Assembly: GCF_004014775.2 (NCBI RefSeq)
Contig: NZ_CP042808.1
Location: 1,764,001 to 1,828,000, forward strand
Direction of reading: 5' to 3'
DNA from: Acetobacter oryzoeni
Lineage (GTDB): Bacteria > Pseudomonadota > Alphaproteobacteria > Acetobacterales > Acetobacteraceae
Length of the DNA stretch: 64,000 nt
Both the position numbers and the translations under genes were made by a program. The notes beneath the pieces are model-generated. The model ran no database searches. It was not told the origin of the DNA and saw only the letters and a list, made by a program, of their open reading frames with translations. Below are positions 42,270 through 51,400 of the stretch, in pieces (position 1 is the first letter of the stretch; every line of letters begins with the position of its first letter).

Positions 42270-42469
42270 CATATAAATATCCTAAATATAGAATACTAAA
42301 GAGACAGGCAAGTTAGCTCCTTCCAGCTAATAATATCCTGAAAAATAGATACCCCTACTTACTTATATAACCTGTCAGTAAGGGCTCTCTACGACATCCC
42401 CTTACAATTGAGCCGTCTCTTGTTTTTCGTTTGTCCGATTAAAGGGAGAGCAAGAGATATTTTTATTGT

Positions 42470-42906
42470 TCGACAACTCTAATAAGAGATGTCGATGGCG
42501 TAGCTGTAGTCGCCACATTCGATATTGAGGGCAACCTCGTAGCAGCATTAGGGCCCGCCTGTAACAAAATCCGTAAACGCATGACGCAACTGGGTTCTAT
42601 CCTGACTGCTACGGACGAAGTCATATCAGGCACATAGATTACCACAGAAGCCGCTTCCGAACTCATCAGCGACCCCAATGACATCATCGCCGTCATACAG
42701 TCTTGGATGGGAGCACGATCGTCACAAGACAATACCCATGCTATTTTTTTGCAGAAGTAGACACTCGTCTGCATCTAGTCCCTGGTGCCGCAGCACAATA
42801 CATTGAGGCTGCTGCCGCAAAATGGGATTACATAGTCGAACGAAAAGGCCTTAAAACGATACTATTCCGTGAGAACACCGGGAACAGGTATGATGTGTGG
42901 CCATAA
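42470..42906 (+). pseudogene. Decayed gene fragments, family not recognised
   Basis: The plus strand at about 42475-42755 reads as a protein with coding-like composition (RDVDGVAVVATFDIEGNLVA, then ALGPACNKIRKRM, SELISDPNDIIAVIQSWMG) but is broken by a stop at about codon 60 and another after HAIFLQK. A second frame continues with PGAAAQYIEAAAAKWDYIVE to the stop at 42906. This looks like one gene with a frameshift and a nonsense change. I do not recognise the family. An overlapping minus-strand frame is its shadow. Confidence 0.5.
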
Positions 42907-43197
42907 TTCTGCTTTAGGCTTGGGTTTTCATCAGCCTGATATTTGCGAAGAGTGTGCTTAGATTATTGCGGCGTTTGTTAGAGAACACAAAAAGTGCGTA
43001 TTGTCTTCTCGCCCCTGCCAGACATAACAAGATGCCTAATAGGTAGAATCTACAGAGCTTTCTGATTTTCCAGCTTTCCTGAAAAATCAATCGCAGCCAC
43101 TATGGATAAAATCAAGACATCGACCGTTTAGTGCTGTACCGGCCTGAGGGAAAGACTTTTGCCTTTCCCTAAAATCTATCCAAACTATTAAAAAGAT
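42907..43197. other. Gap before tRNA-Arg with a small hairpin
   Basis: No gene is seen. AGGGAAAG (43147-43154) and CTTTCCCT (43163-43170) form an eight-bp hairpin downstream of the minus-strand tRNA-Arg, possibly its terminator or part of the old element junction. Confidence 0.4.
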
Positions 43198-43274
43198 TGG
43201 CGCGCCCTGCTGGATTCGAACCAGCGACCCACAGCTTAGAAGGCTGTTGCTCTATCCAACTGAGCTAAGGGCGC
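43198..43274 (-). tRNA. tRNA-Arg (anticodon TCT)
   Basis: A 77-base cloverleaf with encoded CCA. Acceptor GCGCCCT/AGGGCGC pairs fully, D-arm AGCTCAGTTGGATAGAGC, anticodon loop CTTCTAA with anticodon TCT (codon AGA), and T-arm GGTTCGAATCC. Its 3' half is duplicated in degraded form at 39581-39629, so it is the likely integration site of the decayed element to its left. Confidence 0.95.
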
Positions 43275-43310
43275 TTTACGCCCTACGCATAATAGAGAAA
43301 AGCGAGAAAA

Positions 43311-43616
43311 TCAATGCGTCCAGTTCTGGATGCGATCATAACGGAAGTTATCTGCATACACTTTAGGGCGACGCATGCGCGGTGCAGTTTCTTCCACCAC
43401 ATATGCAATATGTTCGCGCTGTGCGTAAGCCTCTGCGGCTTCACGACTATCAAAATACAGATATATTTGAGATTGTGGATCAGCACTACCGGTCCACCCC
43501 ATAAGAGCGCTCTGCTTACGTGGAGCAGATTGACCGTATTCAAAAACCCACTCTCTGGTTCCGGCTAAACCGGACTGACCAGCAGGCTTTGACTGTCTAT
43601 AAATACGCGCCGGCAT
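43311..43616 (-). CDS. NDUFS4-like accessory subunit of NADH:quinone oxidoreductase
   Basis: A 101-residue protein of the ETC_C1_NDUFA4/NDUFS4-like family that is typical of alphaproteobacteria and mitochondria. It starts MPARIYRQSKPAGQSG and contains WVFEYGQSAPR, LMGWTGSADPQSQIYLYFDS and AEAYAQREHIAYVVEE, matching the family's W-GS-D---Q--L-F---E-A--YA pattern. The ATG at 43616 has GGGAGG before it. It is an accessory subunit of complex I; the nuo operon is not here. It sits between tRNA-Arg and tRNA-Pro on the same strand. Confidence 0.88.
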   Translation of the reverse strand: MPARIYRQSKPAGQSGLAGTREWVFEYGQSAPRKQSALMGWTGSADPQSQIYLYFDSREAAEAYAQREHIAYVVEETAPRMRRPKVYADNFRYDRIQNWTH

Positions 43617-43639
43617 GATGTTGCCTCCCGCTTTATTTA

Positions 43640-43716
43640 TGGTCGGGGCGCCCGGACTCGAACCGGGGGCCTCGTGTACCCAAAACACGCGCGCTACCAG
43701 GCTGCGCCACGCCCCG
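43640..43716 (-). tRNA. tRNA-Pro (anticodon TGG)
   Basis: A 77-base cloverleaf with encoded CCA. Acceptor CGGGGCG/CGCCCCG pairs, the anticodon loop TTTTGGGTA contains TGG (codon CCA), and the T-arm has GGTTCGAGTCC. It lies 24 bases upstream of the NDUFS4-like start on the same strand. Confidence 0.95.
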
Positions 43717-43774
43717 AACTGAGCGCTTGTTTAAGCGTCTATTCGGAGTATGGCAACCCTCTGATTGTAAAAAA

Positions 43775-44260
43775 TCAGTCAACCGTGCTTTTTTTGCTTT
43801 TTGCCAGCGGCGGCACAAACAACGGTGCCGTATCCCACGGGAACAAAACCCAGGTATCCTGCGGCACTTCTGTAATAAACAGGTCTGTCAGTTCCTTGCC
43901 CGCTGGTTTGGCATACAGGCAGGCAAAAAAGGCTTTGGGCAGTTTTTCACGCACCACACGGGCGGTTACGCCAGAATCAACCAGATCATCAATAATCAGG
44001 AAGCCCTCACCATCCCCTGCTGCAACGGGCTCTTTGATAATCTGGGGTTTGCCCATATTTTCTTCATCATACGTCACAACAGAAATGGTTTCTATCAGAC
44101 GGCATCCCAGTTCACGCGCCGCAATGGCTGCGGGAATCAAACCTCCGCGTGTTACCGCCACAATGCCTTTAATGGGCATTTTAGGCATCAGCGCCTCTGC
44201 CAATGCACGCGCATCACGGTGCAACTGATCCCATGTTACCGTGGCATAATTCACAGCCAT
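43775..44260 (-). CDS. gpt: Xanthine-guanine phosphoribosyltransferase
   Basis: A 161-residue purine-salvage enzyme that converts xanthine or guanine and PRPP to nucleotide. The PRPP-binding signature FLIIDDLVDSGVTAR (about residues 88-102) and GIVAVTRGGLIPAAIAARELG are present. The length fits E. coli Gpt (152) with a short C-terminal extension. It follows a glycosyltransferase gene by 58 bases on the minus strand. Confidence 0.92.
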   Translation of the reverse strand: MAVNYATVTWDQLHRDARALAEALMPKMPIKGIVAVTRGGLIPAAIAARELGCRLIETISVVTYDEENMGKPQIIKEPVAAGDGEGFLIIDDLVDSGVTARVVREKLPKAFFACLYAKPAGKELTDLFITEVPQDTWVLFPWDTAPLFVPPLAKSKKSTVD

Positions 44261-44318
44261 TCAAGCGTTCCCTTTTCCATCCATTCCGCAACAATGCTTC
44301 TGTCGTGCCGTCGGGCCA

Positions 44319-45704
44319 TTACATGACTGCCTGCCACAAAGTCTCAGCCGCCCGGCTCCAGCTGATAGGCTGAAAATGTGCCTTTATCTGCTGCTCCATG
44401 GCTGCCAGACGCTGTGGCTGATCCAGAACGTTACGTACAAGCTCCAATGCCTGCGATGCGTTATCAGGGTCAAACATTTCTGTCAGCCCCATACCTGCTT
44501 CTGGCAGGGAAGACGCTGATGACGTCAGGCTGGGTTTTCTCCAATACAGGCTTTCTGTTACCGGCAGGCCCCAACCTTCATAAAATGAAGGGAAAATTGT
44601 AAACTGTGCCTGCTTATAAAGCTGTGTCATACAGCTATCAGACGGCCGATCTATCCACACAACATGGCCATTCAGCCACGCGCTATTTTCAAGCTGCTGC
44701 AACAGGTCATCCACCAGCCACCCCTGCCCGCCGGCAATCACCAGCTTCGGTACAGTATTGGCGGGCCGCTCAAGCAATAACCGCCGCCAAACTCTGATTA
44801 AAAGTGCATGGTTTTTACGCACTTCCAGTGTGCCTGCACACAAAACATAAGGCCCGAGCTGTTTTATCTGCTCTTGAACAGAAGTAGATGCATTGGCTGA
44901 ATCTGCTTTAGAAAACCCACACCCCATAGGCACAACAATAACGGGCACAGAAAGTAGCTTGCCGCTTTGTTGCGCATAAGCCAGCACATCTTTTTGGGTA
45001 GATTCGGAATTAGCAAAAATAACATCACATTCCGGCACAACATGCTCATACCAACGCCGAAATACTGCAGGCAAACCCGGCTGGCACCATTCTGGCCACA
45101 AAAGCGGCACCAGATCATGCACCAAAACCCCAATACGCATGCCATATTGCTGACGACACTGCCGCAACAGCTTCTGGTACATAGCATGAGACCATGATGC
45201 CCCCAGAGAAAGCAGGATATCTCCTTTTTGAGGAGAAAAAATCCGCTCCTGTGCGCTTAAATCGTCTTTTTTACGCAAATTGTGAGAAACAAGCTCCCAC
45301 AGGCCACACGCAAGTGCGCCTCCGGCCTGCACCGCACTTTGGGTGTTGCGGATAAGCTTACCGGCCGGAACACGCACAGAAACAGGCACATGCTGCCCGC
45401 ATTTTTGCAGCAAACTTTGATTTGTACTGTGTGAGGCTGAAAGGCTGCGTATCTGCATACTTTCCGGCTGCTCTGTACCCTGCCCGCTCAGGGCCTGCCA
45501 CACAGCCTGCACCTGCGCCCACGATACCACCACAAAGCCTGTGCCCTGCATGTTGTGCCGCACAAAACCAATGTGGGCAGACATATGCGGATCACCCATA
45601 AAAGCCACGCAAATTTCCAGCACAACGCGTTGAATGCCTGTTAGCCGAGCGCCGGCTTGTGCAAAGGCAAACAGATCTTCCACATCCATCCAGATACGCT
45701 TCAT
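44319..45704 (-). CDS. Glycosyltransferase family 4 (WbdA-like)
   Basis: A 461-residue GT-B enzyme. The N-terminus (IWMDVEDLFAFAQ then RLTGIQRVVLEIC) is typical of mannosyl/rhamnosyl-type polysaccharide transferases. The C-terminal half has CAGTLEVRKNHALLIRVW, KLVIAGGQGWLVDDLL and FTIFPSFYEGWGLPVTESL with the E-x7-E pair. I start at the ATG at 45704, which has AAGG nine bases before it; an ATG three codons earlier is too close to that site. It probably builds a surface polysaccharide; acceptor unknown. upp is divergent. Confidence 0.82.
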   Translation of the reverse strand: MKRIWMDVEDLFAFAQAGARLTGIQRVVLEICVAFMGDPHMSAHIGFVRHNMQGTGFVVVSWAQVQAVWQALSGQGTEQPESMQIRSLSASHSTNQSLLQKCGQHVPVSVRVPAGKLIRNTQSAVQAGGALACGLWELVSHNLRKKDDLSAQERIFSPQKGDILLSLGASWSHAMYQKLLRQCRQQYGMRIGVLVHDLVPLLWPEWCQPGLPAVFRRWYEHVVPECDVIFANSESTQKDVLAYAQQSGKLLSVPVIVVPMGCGFSKADSANASTSVQEQIKQLGPYVLCAGTLEVRKNHALLIRVWRRLLLERPANTVPKLVIAGGQGWLVDDLLQQLENSAWLNGHVVWIDRPSDSCMTQLYKQAQFTIFPSFYEGWGLPVTESLYWRKPSLTSSASSLPEAGMGLTEMFDPDNASQALELVRNVLDQPQRLAAMEQQIKAHFQPISWSRAAETLWQAVM

Positions 45705-45806
45705 GATGGCCATCCTTTTTCTCTATCCGCACGATCTGGATAAAACATATTCTGCATCTGCAAGAAAACGTGGCAGACCCGCTTTTCCATGATTATAGAG
45801 GGTTGC

Positions 45807-46457
45807 ATGACAAGTCATGCTGTTACTCCCCTCCCTCCCCTTGTGCTGGATCATCCGCTTATCAAGCACAAATTGACCCATTTGCGGCGCGCAGAAACCT
45901 CCACGGCTGGTTTTCGTCGCTTGGTGCGCGAACTTAGCCTGCTGATGTGCTACGAAGCCACTCGCGAGCTGCCATTAGAGCCAATAGAAATTCAGACGCC
46001 TCTGGAACCCATGCAAGGTGAACAACTGGCTGGCCCAGATGTTTGCTTTATTTCCATCCTGCGGGCTGGCAATGGGCTTTTAGATGGCATGCTGGATCTG
46101 GTTCCCTTTGCACCAGTTGGCCATATTGGTTTGTACCGCGACCCTGAAACACTGGAAGCCGTAGAATATTACCTTAAGCTTCCTTCTCAGGTTTCTTCTC
46201 GCCGCTGCATTGTTGTTGATCCCATGCTGGCCACCGGGCACAGCGCGGCAGCAGCCATTACACGGCTGAAAGAAAAAGGCGCGCGCAAGCTGCTGTTTAC
46301 CTGCCTACTTTCCACCCCAGAAGGCATTGCATGCCTGCAAAAAGCGCATCCTGATGTGCAGATCATGACATGCTCTATTGATCGCGGCCTGGATGAACAC
46401 AGCTATATCGTTCCCGGCCTAGGTGATGCTGGGGATCGCCTTTTTGGCACACGTTAA
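45807..46457 (+). CDS. upp: Uracil phosphoribosyltransferase
   Basis: A 216-residue pyrimidine-salvage enzyme that makes UMP from uracil and PRPP. The PRPP signature [18 protein letters not shown], the [13 protein letters not shown] loop and the uracil-binding [12 protein letters not shown] at the C-terminus are all intact. The start at 45807 is preferred because AGAGGG precedes it by seven bases; an ATG six codons earlier exists. It is followed by a small lipoprotein gene. Confidence 0.95.
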   Translation: MTSHAVTPLPPLVLDHPLIKHKLTHLRRAETSTAGFRRLVRELSLLMCYEATRELPLEPIEIQTPLEPMQGEQLAGPDVCFISILRAGNGLLDGMLDLVPFAPVGHIGLYRDPETLEAVEYYLKLPSQVSSRRCIVVDPMLATGHSAAAAITRLKEKGARKLLFTCLLSTPEGIACLQKAHPDVQIMTCSIDRGLDEHSYIVPGLGDAGDRLFGTR

Positions 46458-46496
46458 GCGCTTGCCATTTGGCACGCATTTTTGTGGATCCGTGAT

Positions 46497-46748
46497 ATGA
46501 AACTGAAATCCGCTACTGTTCTTGCCGGCCTTCTGCTTGCACTGACTGCATGCCATGAGCAGCCGGCATCAGACAGCGCTCCCCTGTTCCATGACAAGGC
46601 GCACCAGAAGGCTCCTCCGCCTATCATTGAGGATGAAGACGAAAACCCACATGGTGGGCCAGCCTTAGATGAAAATGATGGCTATCGCCCTACACCTTCC
46701 AAGGCAAGCGGGCCTTATATGGGAACAGGCGCTGGCGGCTCACCGTAA
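46497..46748 (+). CDS. Small lipoprotein, function unknown
   Basis: An 83-residue protein with a signal peptide MKLKSATVLAGLLLALTAC whose lipobox ends at Cys19, so it should be lipid-anchored. The mature part is acidic and proline-rich (PPPIIEDEDENPHGGPALDE) and has a Gly/Pro-rich end. I do not recognise a family. It lies 39 bases behind upp and is followed by a strong hairpin. Confidence 0.7.
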   Translation: MKLKSATVLAGLLLALTACHEQPASDSAPLFHDKAHQKAPPPIIEDEDENPHGGPALDENDGYRPTPSKASGPYMGTGAGGSP

Positions 46749-46788
46749 TATCTCAACGCTTTACACTGCAATCCACCACACTTTTTAT

Positions 46789-46834
46789 AATGCCCTATTC
46801 CTGCATATTCTGCCGTTTACAGGAATAGGGCATT
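46789..46834. terminator. Strong hairpin between convergent genes
   Basis: AATGCCCTATTCCTG (46789-46803) pairs perfectly over 15 bp with CAGGAATAGGGCATT (46820-46834). It lies between the lipoprotein gene and a convergent hypothetical gene. Confidence 0.8.
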
Positions 46835-46850
46835 TATTCAGCACGATATT

Positions 46851-47096
46851 TTATTCATCCATTTCTGGAACACAGCCAATGCGTTCCAGAAATTCTGGTT
46901 CTCCATAATCACCAGCTTCTTCATCTACCTGCATACGCACCACCAGCGCACCCGCCACAGAAAGAATACCCGCCCGCACTTTTTCTATCCGGCGATGCGC
47001 ATCTTCCGGGTTACGGCAGAGAATGGCAGCCCCACCCTCCAACCTAGTGCCACGCCATACAAATGGCTGAAAAACAATACGTTCAGACAAAGACAT
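46851..47096 (-). CDS. Hypothetical protein, 81 residues
   Basis: A short soluble protein starting MSLSERIVFQPFVW with a strong AGGAGG ribosome site before the ATG at 47096. It contains GAAILCRNPEDAHRRIEK, looks alpha/beta, and ends in an acidic tail. I do not recognise a family. It follows the ugd terminator on the minus strand and has its own ribosome site, so it is a real gene of unknown role. Confidence 0.7.
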   Translation of the reverse strand: MSLSERIVFQPFVWRGTRLEGGAAILCRNPEDAHRRIEKVRAGILSVAGALVVRMQVDEEAGDYGEPEFLERIGCVPEMDE

Positions 47097-47170
47097 GAAA
47101 ACCTCCTCATCTCTTAAATGTTCTATATTTGTTCCTTTTAAAAATGCAAGCGCAATCAAAAGAGATTCAA

Positions 47171-47208
47171 TAAAAAAAGCCGTGACCTCCACTAGGCCAC
47201 GGCTTTCC
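47171..47208 (-). terminator. Terminator after ugd
   Basis: AAAGCCGTG (47176-47184) pairs with CACGGCTTT (47198-47206), and on the minus strand a run of T follows. It lies 26 bases past the ugd stop. Confidence 0.9.
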
Positions 47209-47233
47209 AAGCGTAATCCGACTTTAAGTAAAG

Positions 47234-48559
47234 TTATGGACGCCCGACAGACAGATATGAAAAACCAGAATCGCGCATAACTGCGGGATCAAAAATATTG
47301 CGCAAATCTACAATAATCTTGTTTTTCATACGCTGAGCCAAGGCATCTGGTGAAATGGAACGGAATTGCTCCCACTCCGTCAAAACCACCAAAACATCAG
47401 CATCCTGCGCGGCATCTAGCGCGCTTTCACAATATGTCGTTTCTGGCGGCAAAAGTGGTTTGGCTGCAGCCATGCCAACCGGATCATAAGCCTGCAAACG
47501 TGCCCCGGCTTCGGCCAAACGATGTAAAATGGGGATAGAGGCGGATTCCCGCATATCATCTGTTTCTGGCTTAAAGGTGAGGCCCAGCACTGCCACGGTC
47601 TTATTATTTACCGAGCCACCACATGCCGCAATAATACGCCCAGCCATGGCTGCTTTACGGGCTTCGTTCACCTGTACCGTGGTTTCCACCAAACGGCATC
47701 CACTTTGAGCTTCTTGCGCAATACGGGAAAGTGCAAGCGTATCTTTGGGGAAACAGGAACCACCATAACCGGGACCAGGGTTCAAAAAGCGGCTGCCAAT
47801 GCGGTCATCCAGCCCCATGCCGTAAGCCAGCTCCTGCACGTTGGCCCCTAATTTTTCACACAGATCGGCCATTTCATTAATGAAGGAAATCTTCATGGCC
47901 AAAAAGGAGTTGGAAGCATATTTGGTTAGTTCTGCTGTTTCCAGACCGGTAAAGACCAACGGGGCGTCAATCTTCTTCAACGGTTCATAAACCCGCTGCA
48001 TAACGGCTTCTGCCCGGCGTGCACGTTCTGGCTGTTTTTGATCCAACCCAATAATAACCCGATCAGGGCGCATACAATCATCAATTGCGCTGCCCTCACG
48101 CAGGAACTCAGGATTAGACGCTACATCAAAATCCAGATCCGACCGCGTGGTACGAATAATCTCTGCTATTCTGCGACTGCTGCCTACTGGCACGGTAGAT
48201 TTGGTAACAATAACAGCATAGCCAGTAAGAGCCTGCGCAATCTGACGGGCTGCAGCATGAACATATTGTAGGTCTGCCGCACCATCTCCATTGCGTGGCG
48301 GAGTGCCTACGGCAATAAAAACAGCTTCTGCCCCGGCTACTGCCTGCGCAATATCATCTCCAAAAGTCAGGCGTCCGGCGCGTGCATTGTTTTCAACCAA
48401 CACATCCAAGCCCGGTTCATAAATGGGGATACGACCCTCGCGCAAAGCTGAAAGGCGGTCTGGATTTGTTTCCACCACGGCCACATGCAGCCCAAATTCA
48501 GCAAAACATGCACCGGAAACCAGTCCAACATATCCGCCACCAATCATGGCTATACGCAC
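47234..48559 (-). CDS. ugd: UDP-glucose 6-dehydrogenase
   Basis: A 441-residue NAD enzyme that oxidises UDP-glucose to UDP-glucuronate for surface polysaccharides. The N-terminal Rossmann motif is RIAMIGGGYVGLVSGACFAEFG; SNPEFLREGSAI, KYASNSFLAMKISFINEMA and the catalytic-cysteine loop GPGYGGSCFPKDTLAL follow. The GTG at 48559 has GGGAGAG upstream; the ATG at 48574 is an alternative that adds five residues. It ends at a strong terminator. Confidence 0.94.
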   Translation of the reverse strand: MRIAMIGGGYVGLVSGACFAEFGLHVAVVETNPDRLSALREGRIPIYEPGLDVLVENNARAGRLTFGDDIAQAVAGAEAVFIAVGTPPRNGDGAADLQYVHAAARQIAQALTGYAVIVTKSTVPVGSSRRIAEIIRTTRSDLDFDVASNPEFLREGSAIDDCMRPDRVIIGLDQKQPERARRAEAVMQRVYEPLKKIDAPLVFTGLETAELTKYASNSFLAMKISFINEMADLCEKLGANVQELAYGMGLDDRIGSRFLNPGPGYGGSCFPKDTLALSRIAQEAQSGCRLVETTVQVNEARKAAMAGRIIAACGGSVNNKTVAVLGLTFKPETDDMRESASIPILHRLAEAGARLQAYDPVGMAAAKPLLPPETTYCESALDAAQDADVLVVLTEWEQFRSISPDALAQRMKNKIIVDLRNIFDPAVMRDSGFSYLSVGRP

Positions 48560-48574
48560 GAGCAACTCTCCCAT

Positions 48575-48855
48575 CCTGCCATAAGGTCATCACCTGCTTT
48601 ATGTACAAACATCAGATGAACTCAACTGCGGCATCAATGCCCTGTGCAGACAACATACGCAATGTGAAAAGGTGAATATTGGTTTTGGCGTCTTATTTTG
48701 ATCTGTTTTGCAGCCCTCAAAATTAAAAGAGAGCCCTTACCCGTAAAGCTGAGCATTCACATTTTCGCTCATCGAATATTCGCCTAGCGCAAGTCGGTTT
48801 AATATGTCACTATCGAAACGGAATAGACGGACATTTATATTGGAGTAAAAAGCGC
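48575..48855. promoter_or_regulatory. Divergent gap between ugd and glnB
   Basis: No open frame is seen. It must contain the promoters of both divergent genes. A possible -10 TAATAT lies in the 50 bases before the glnB ribosome site, but I could not assign a partner -35 with confidence. Confidence 0.35.
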
Positions 48856-49194
48856 ATGAAACTGGTTACTGCGATTATCAAGCCTTTTAAACTTGATGAC
48901 GTGCGCGAAGCTCTGGCTCCTTTAGGTATTCAGGGGTTAACAGTTTCTGAAGTAAAAGGCTTTGGCCGGCAACGTGGCCAGACCGAGATCTACCGTGGAG
49001 CAGAATATCGCATCAGTTTTCTGCCCAAGATCAAGGTTGAAATTGTTATCAAAGATGACATGGAAGACTTGGTTGTAGAAGCCATTGCTACAGCAGCGCA
49101 CACTGGCAAAATTGGTGATGGCAAGATTTTTGTAAGTGATATTTCACGCGCTGTGCGTATCCGCACAAAAGAATCTGGCGAAAGCGCCCTATAA
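48856..49194 (+). CDS. glnB: Nitrogen regulatory protein P-II
   Basis: A 112-residue trimeric signal protein that senses 2-oxoglutarate, ATP and ADP. The T-loop is GRQRGQTEIYRGAEYRI with Tyr51, the uridylylation site; DGKIFVSDISRAVRIRT closes the protein. It regulates glutamine synthetase adenylylation and NtrB, which is encoded elsewhere in the window. The usual downstream glnA is absent here, as cysE is convergent. The 296-base gap upstream holds no gene and should contain its promoter; I saw no convincing sigma-54 site. Confidence 0.96.
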   Translation: MKLVTAIIKPFKLDDVREALAPLGIQGLTVSEVKGFGRQRGQTEIYRGAEYRISFLPKIKVEIVIKDDMEDLVVEAIATAAHTGKIGDGKIFVSDISRAVRIRTKESGESAL

Positions 49195-49230
49195 GCCAGT
49201 TTTCACGCGCTATGTTACTTTAAGAAATAC

Positions 49231-49272
49231 ATTACTGAAGGAAACGTAACTTTCCTTCAGTAATTCTTTTTT
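49231..49272. terminator. Terminator between glnB and cysE
   Basis: ATTACTGAAGGAAA (49231-49244) pairs perfectly over 14 bp with TTTCCTTCAGTAAT (49251-49264) and is followed by a T run on the plus strand. Confidence 0.93.
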
Positions 49273-49277
49273 GCTTT

Positions 49278-50153
49278 TTAGATAATATAGTCAATCGGTG
49301 GAAGAGTCTGATCCATATTCAGGGCAGGCATACGCCCGGTATGGCGCACACCCACCTTACGGGCTGGATTACCTACAACCGTTGTAAAGGGCGGCACAGG
49401 CTCCAACACAATGGAACCAGCGCCAATTTTAGCGCCCTCACCAATTTCGATATTCCCCAAAACCTTGGCGCCCGCACCAATAAGCACGCCACGCCGCACC
49501 TTAGGGTGCCTGTCTCCTGAATGTTTGCCTGTCCCGCCCAAGGTGACGTTCTGCAAAATGGAAACATCATCCTCGATAATGCAGGTTTCCCCCACAACTA
49601 TGCCTGTACCGTGGTCAAACAAAATACGCCGACCAAGGCGCGCTGATGGGTGAATATCCACAGCAAACAGTTCTGATGCACGGCTTTGCAGATGCAAGGC
49701 CAGATGGCGCCGTCCCTCCGCCCATAGCCAATGGGCTACCCGGTACGTCTGAACAGCCTGATAGCCTTTAAAGAACAGAAATGGCGTTACAAAATCTGGG
49801 CAAGCCGGGTCTCTTTCTCGAATCGCCAGCAGATCGGCAGCAGCAGCGCATACAATATCCGGCTCTGCATCAAACCCTTCTTTAACAAGCTCCGCCAAAG
49901 CATCGGACGCTACAGACCGATCCCCCAGCTTGCGCCCGATCAACGCCGCCAGCGCGGATGAAAAATCTGAATGACTGCGCACACCTGTTGCCAACAAGCC
50001 TTTCACCAACGGATCATGGCAAACACAGGCCTGCTGCGTCATCTGCTGCCACAGAACGTTTAACTGAGGCGCGCAGATTGAACTATCTTCATCAAAATGG
50101 CTGGCTTTGACGGCAGCCTGAGCACCGTCATGCGTTGCTGCATCCATTTTCAC
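49278..50153 (-). CDS. cysE: Serine O-acetyltransferase
   Basis: A 291-residue enzyme that acetylates serine for cysteine synthesis. The helical N-terminal region runs to about residue 150, then the left-handed beta-helix with DIHPSARLGRRILFDHGTG, VVGETCIIEDDVSILQNVT, LGGTGKHSGDRHPKVRRGV, LIGAGAKVLGNIEIGEGAKI and GAGSIVLEPVPPFTTVVG. The start is a GTG at 50153, which overlaps the ubiH-type stop by four bases; an ATG two codons later is possible. It is coupled to the upstream hydroxylase gene. Confidence 0.95.
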   Translation of the reverse strand: MKMDAATHDGAQAAVKASHFDEDSSICAPQLNVLWQQMTQQACVCHDPLVKGLLATGVRSHSDFSSALAALIGRKLGDRSVASDALAELVKEGFDAEPDIVCAAAADLLAIRERDPACPDFVTPFLFFKGYQAVQTYRVAHWLWAEGRRHLALHLQSRASELFAVDIHPSARLGRRILFDHGTGIVVGETCIIEDDVSILQNVTLGGTGKHSGDRHPKVRRGVLIGAGAKVLGNIEIGEGAKIGAGSIVLEPVPPFTTVVGNPARKVGVRHTGRMPALNMDQTLPPIDYII

Positions 50154-51400
50154 AATCCCATAGCGTGCTTTACAAAAGCTTTACGCAAAGCGGGCAAGCG
50201 GTTCACGCCCGCAATACCCACATCACGCGCAAACCTTAAAACTGGGTTATTGTTACTGAACAGCCTATCCAGCACATCGGTTGCGGCAAGCATAAGCATA
50301 TTGGCCGGACGGCATTCCGCCTGATAACGCGCCAGCAACTCAGGCGCTCCCAAATCCTTATCGCGTTGATGTGCCGCAATCAAAATCTTGCTGAGCGCAA
50401 TAATATCACGAAAGCCCAAGTTAAGCCCCTGCCCGGCTATGGGGTGGATACCATGTGCGGCATCTCCAACCAGAACCATGCGGGTATCTGTATAACGCTG
50501 GGCATATTGGGCAGACAAAGGATACGTCCAGCGCCGCCCCACAGGCTTCACCTGCCCCAAGCGATTATTACCCATCCGGCGCTGAAGCTGCATAGCAAAC
50601 ACATCATCCGGCAAGGCAGCAAAACGCTCTGCCAAGCCATCGTGATCGCTCCATACAATGGCGGACATGTAAGGATGTTCTTCATTGCCCGGCAAAGGTA
50701 ACTGCGCAAACGGCCCTGCGGGCAAGAAATGCTCAAGCGCGCTGTTATCATGCGGAAATTCGTGCGCAATGGCGCAAACAATAGCTGTCTGACCATAAGA
50801 CAAGCGTGTAAGCGGAATACCGGCCTGAGACCGCAAACGGCTTTTGCGTCCATCAGCAGCAACAATCAGCTTTGCCTGAAAGCTGCGCCCATCATGCAGG
50901 GTTACTGTTGCCCCTTCCTTACGGCGCACAATCGTGGCTTCAGCCGGGGCCAGCAGCGTAATTTCTGGCGTAGTATGCAGGCTGGCGTTTAACGCCACGC
51001 GCAAAGAACGTGCCTCAATCATCCACCCAAATGGCTGATTGGCATCTTCACGCGTGAACTCCAAAAACAATGGAGATGCAGGCTCACCCGGCCGACCATC
51101 TGTGACCAGAATATCCTCAATCGGGCAGGACGGCAGCGGCAGAGCCTCCCACACACCGGCTTCTTCCAGATACGCTTTTGGCCCAGCAGCAATGGCATAA
51201 GCCCGGCCATCAAAGTCTGGATCCTCCATGGGGGGCAGATCTGCCTTATCCACCACAGCTACCTTGATACCTGCCTGCGCCAAATGGCACGCCAAGGTTC
51301 CCCCAACAGGCCCAGCTCCAATAATGCAGACATCTACATCTGCAATGGGCATCTGCGCGTGTGCTGCCGCTGCGGGCTCGGCATGGGCTGTCTGATGCAT
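50150..51400 (-). CDS. UbiH/UbiF/COQ6-family FAD monooxygenase
   Basis: A 416-residue flavin hydroxylase of ubiquinone synthesis. The FAD motif CIIGAGPVGGTLACHLAQAG is at about residues 25-44, LIVAADGRKSRLR is the DG motif, and LVGDAAHGIHPIAGQGLNLG is the second FAD contact. The exact ring position it hydroxylates cannot be read from the sequence. The ATG at 51400 leaves a 24-residue, Ala/His-rich lead before the FAD motif. It is translationally coupled to cysE. Confidence 0.9.
   Translation of the reverse strand: MHQTAHAEPAAAAHAQMPIADVDVCIIGAGPVGGTLACHLAQAGIKVAVVDKADLPPMEDPDFDGRAYAIAAGPKAYLEEAGVWEALPLPSCPIEDILVTDGRPGEPASPLFLEFTREDANQPFGWMIEARSLRVALNASLHTTPEITLLAPAEATIVRRKEGATVTLHDGRSFQAKLIVAADGRKSRLRSQAGIPLTRLSYGQTAIVCAIAHEFPHDNSALEHFLPAGPFAQLPLPGNEEHPYMSAIVWSDHDGLAERFAALPDDVFAMQLQRRMGNNRLGQVKPVGRRWTYPLSAQYAQRYTDTRMVLVGDAAHGIHPIAGQGLNLGFRDIIALSKILIAAHQRDKDLGAPELLARYQAECRPANMLMLAATDVLDRLFSNNNPVLRFARDVGIAGVNRLPALRKAFVKHAMGL

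Noticed and set aside
48575..48855. Sigma-54 (-24/-12) promoter of glnB
   Set aside because: No GG/GC pair with correct spacing was convincing, and the local NtrC lacks GAFTGA.
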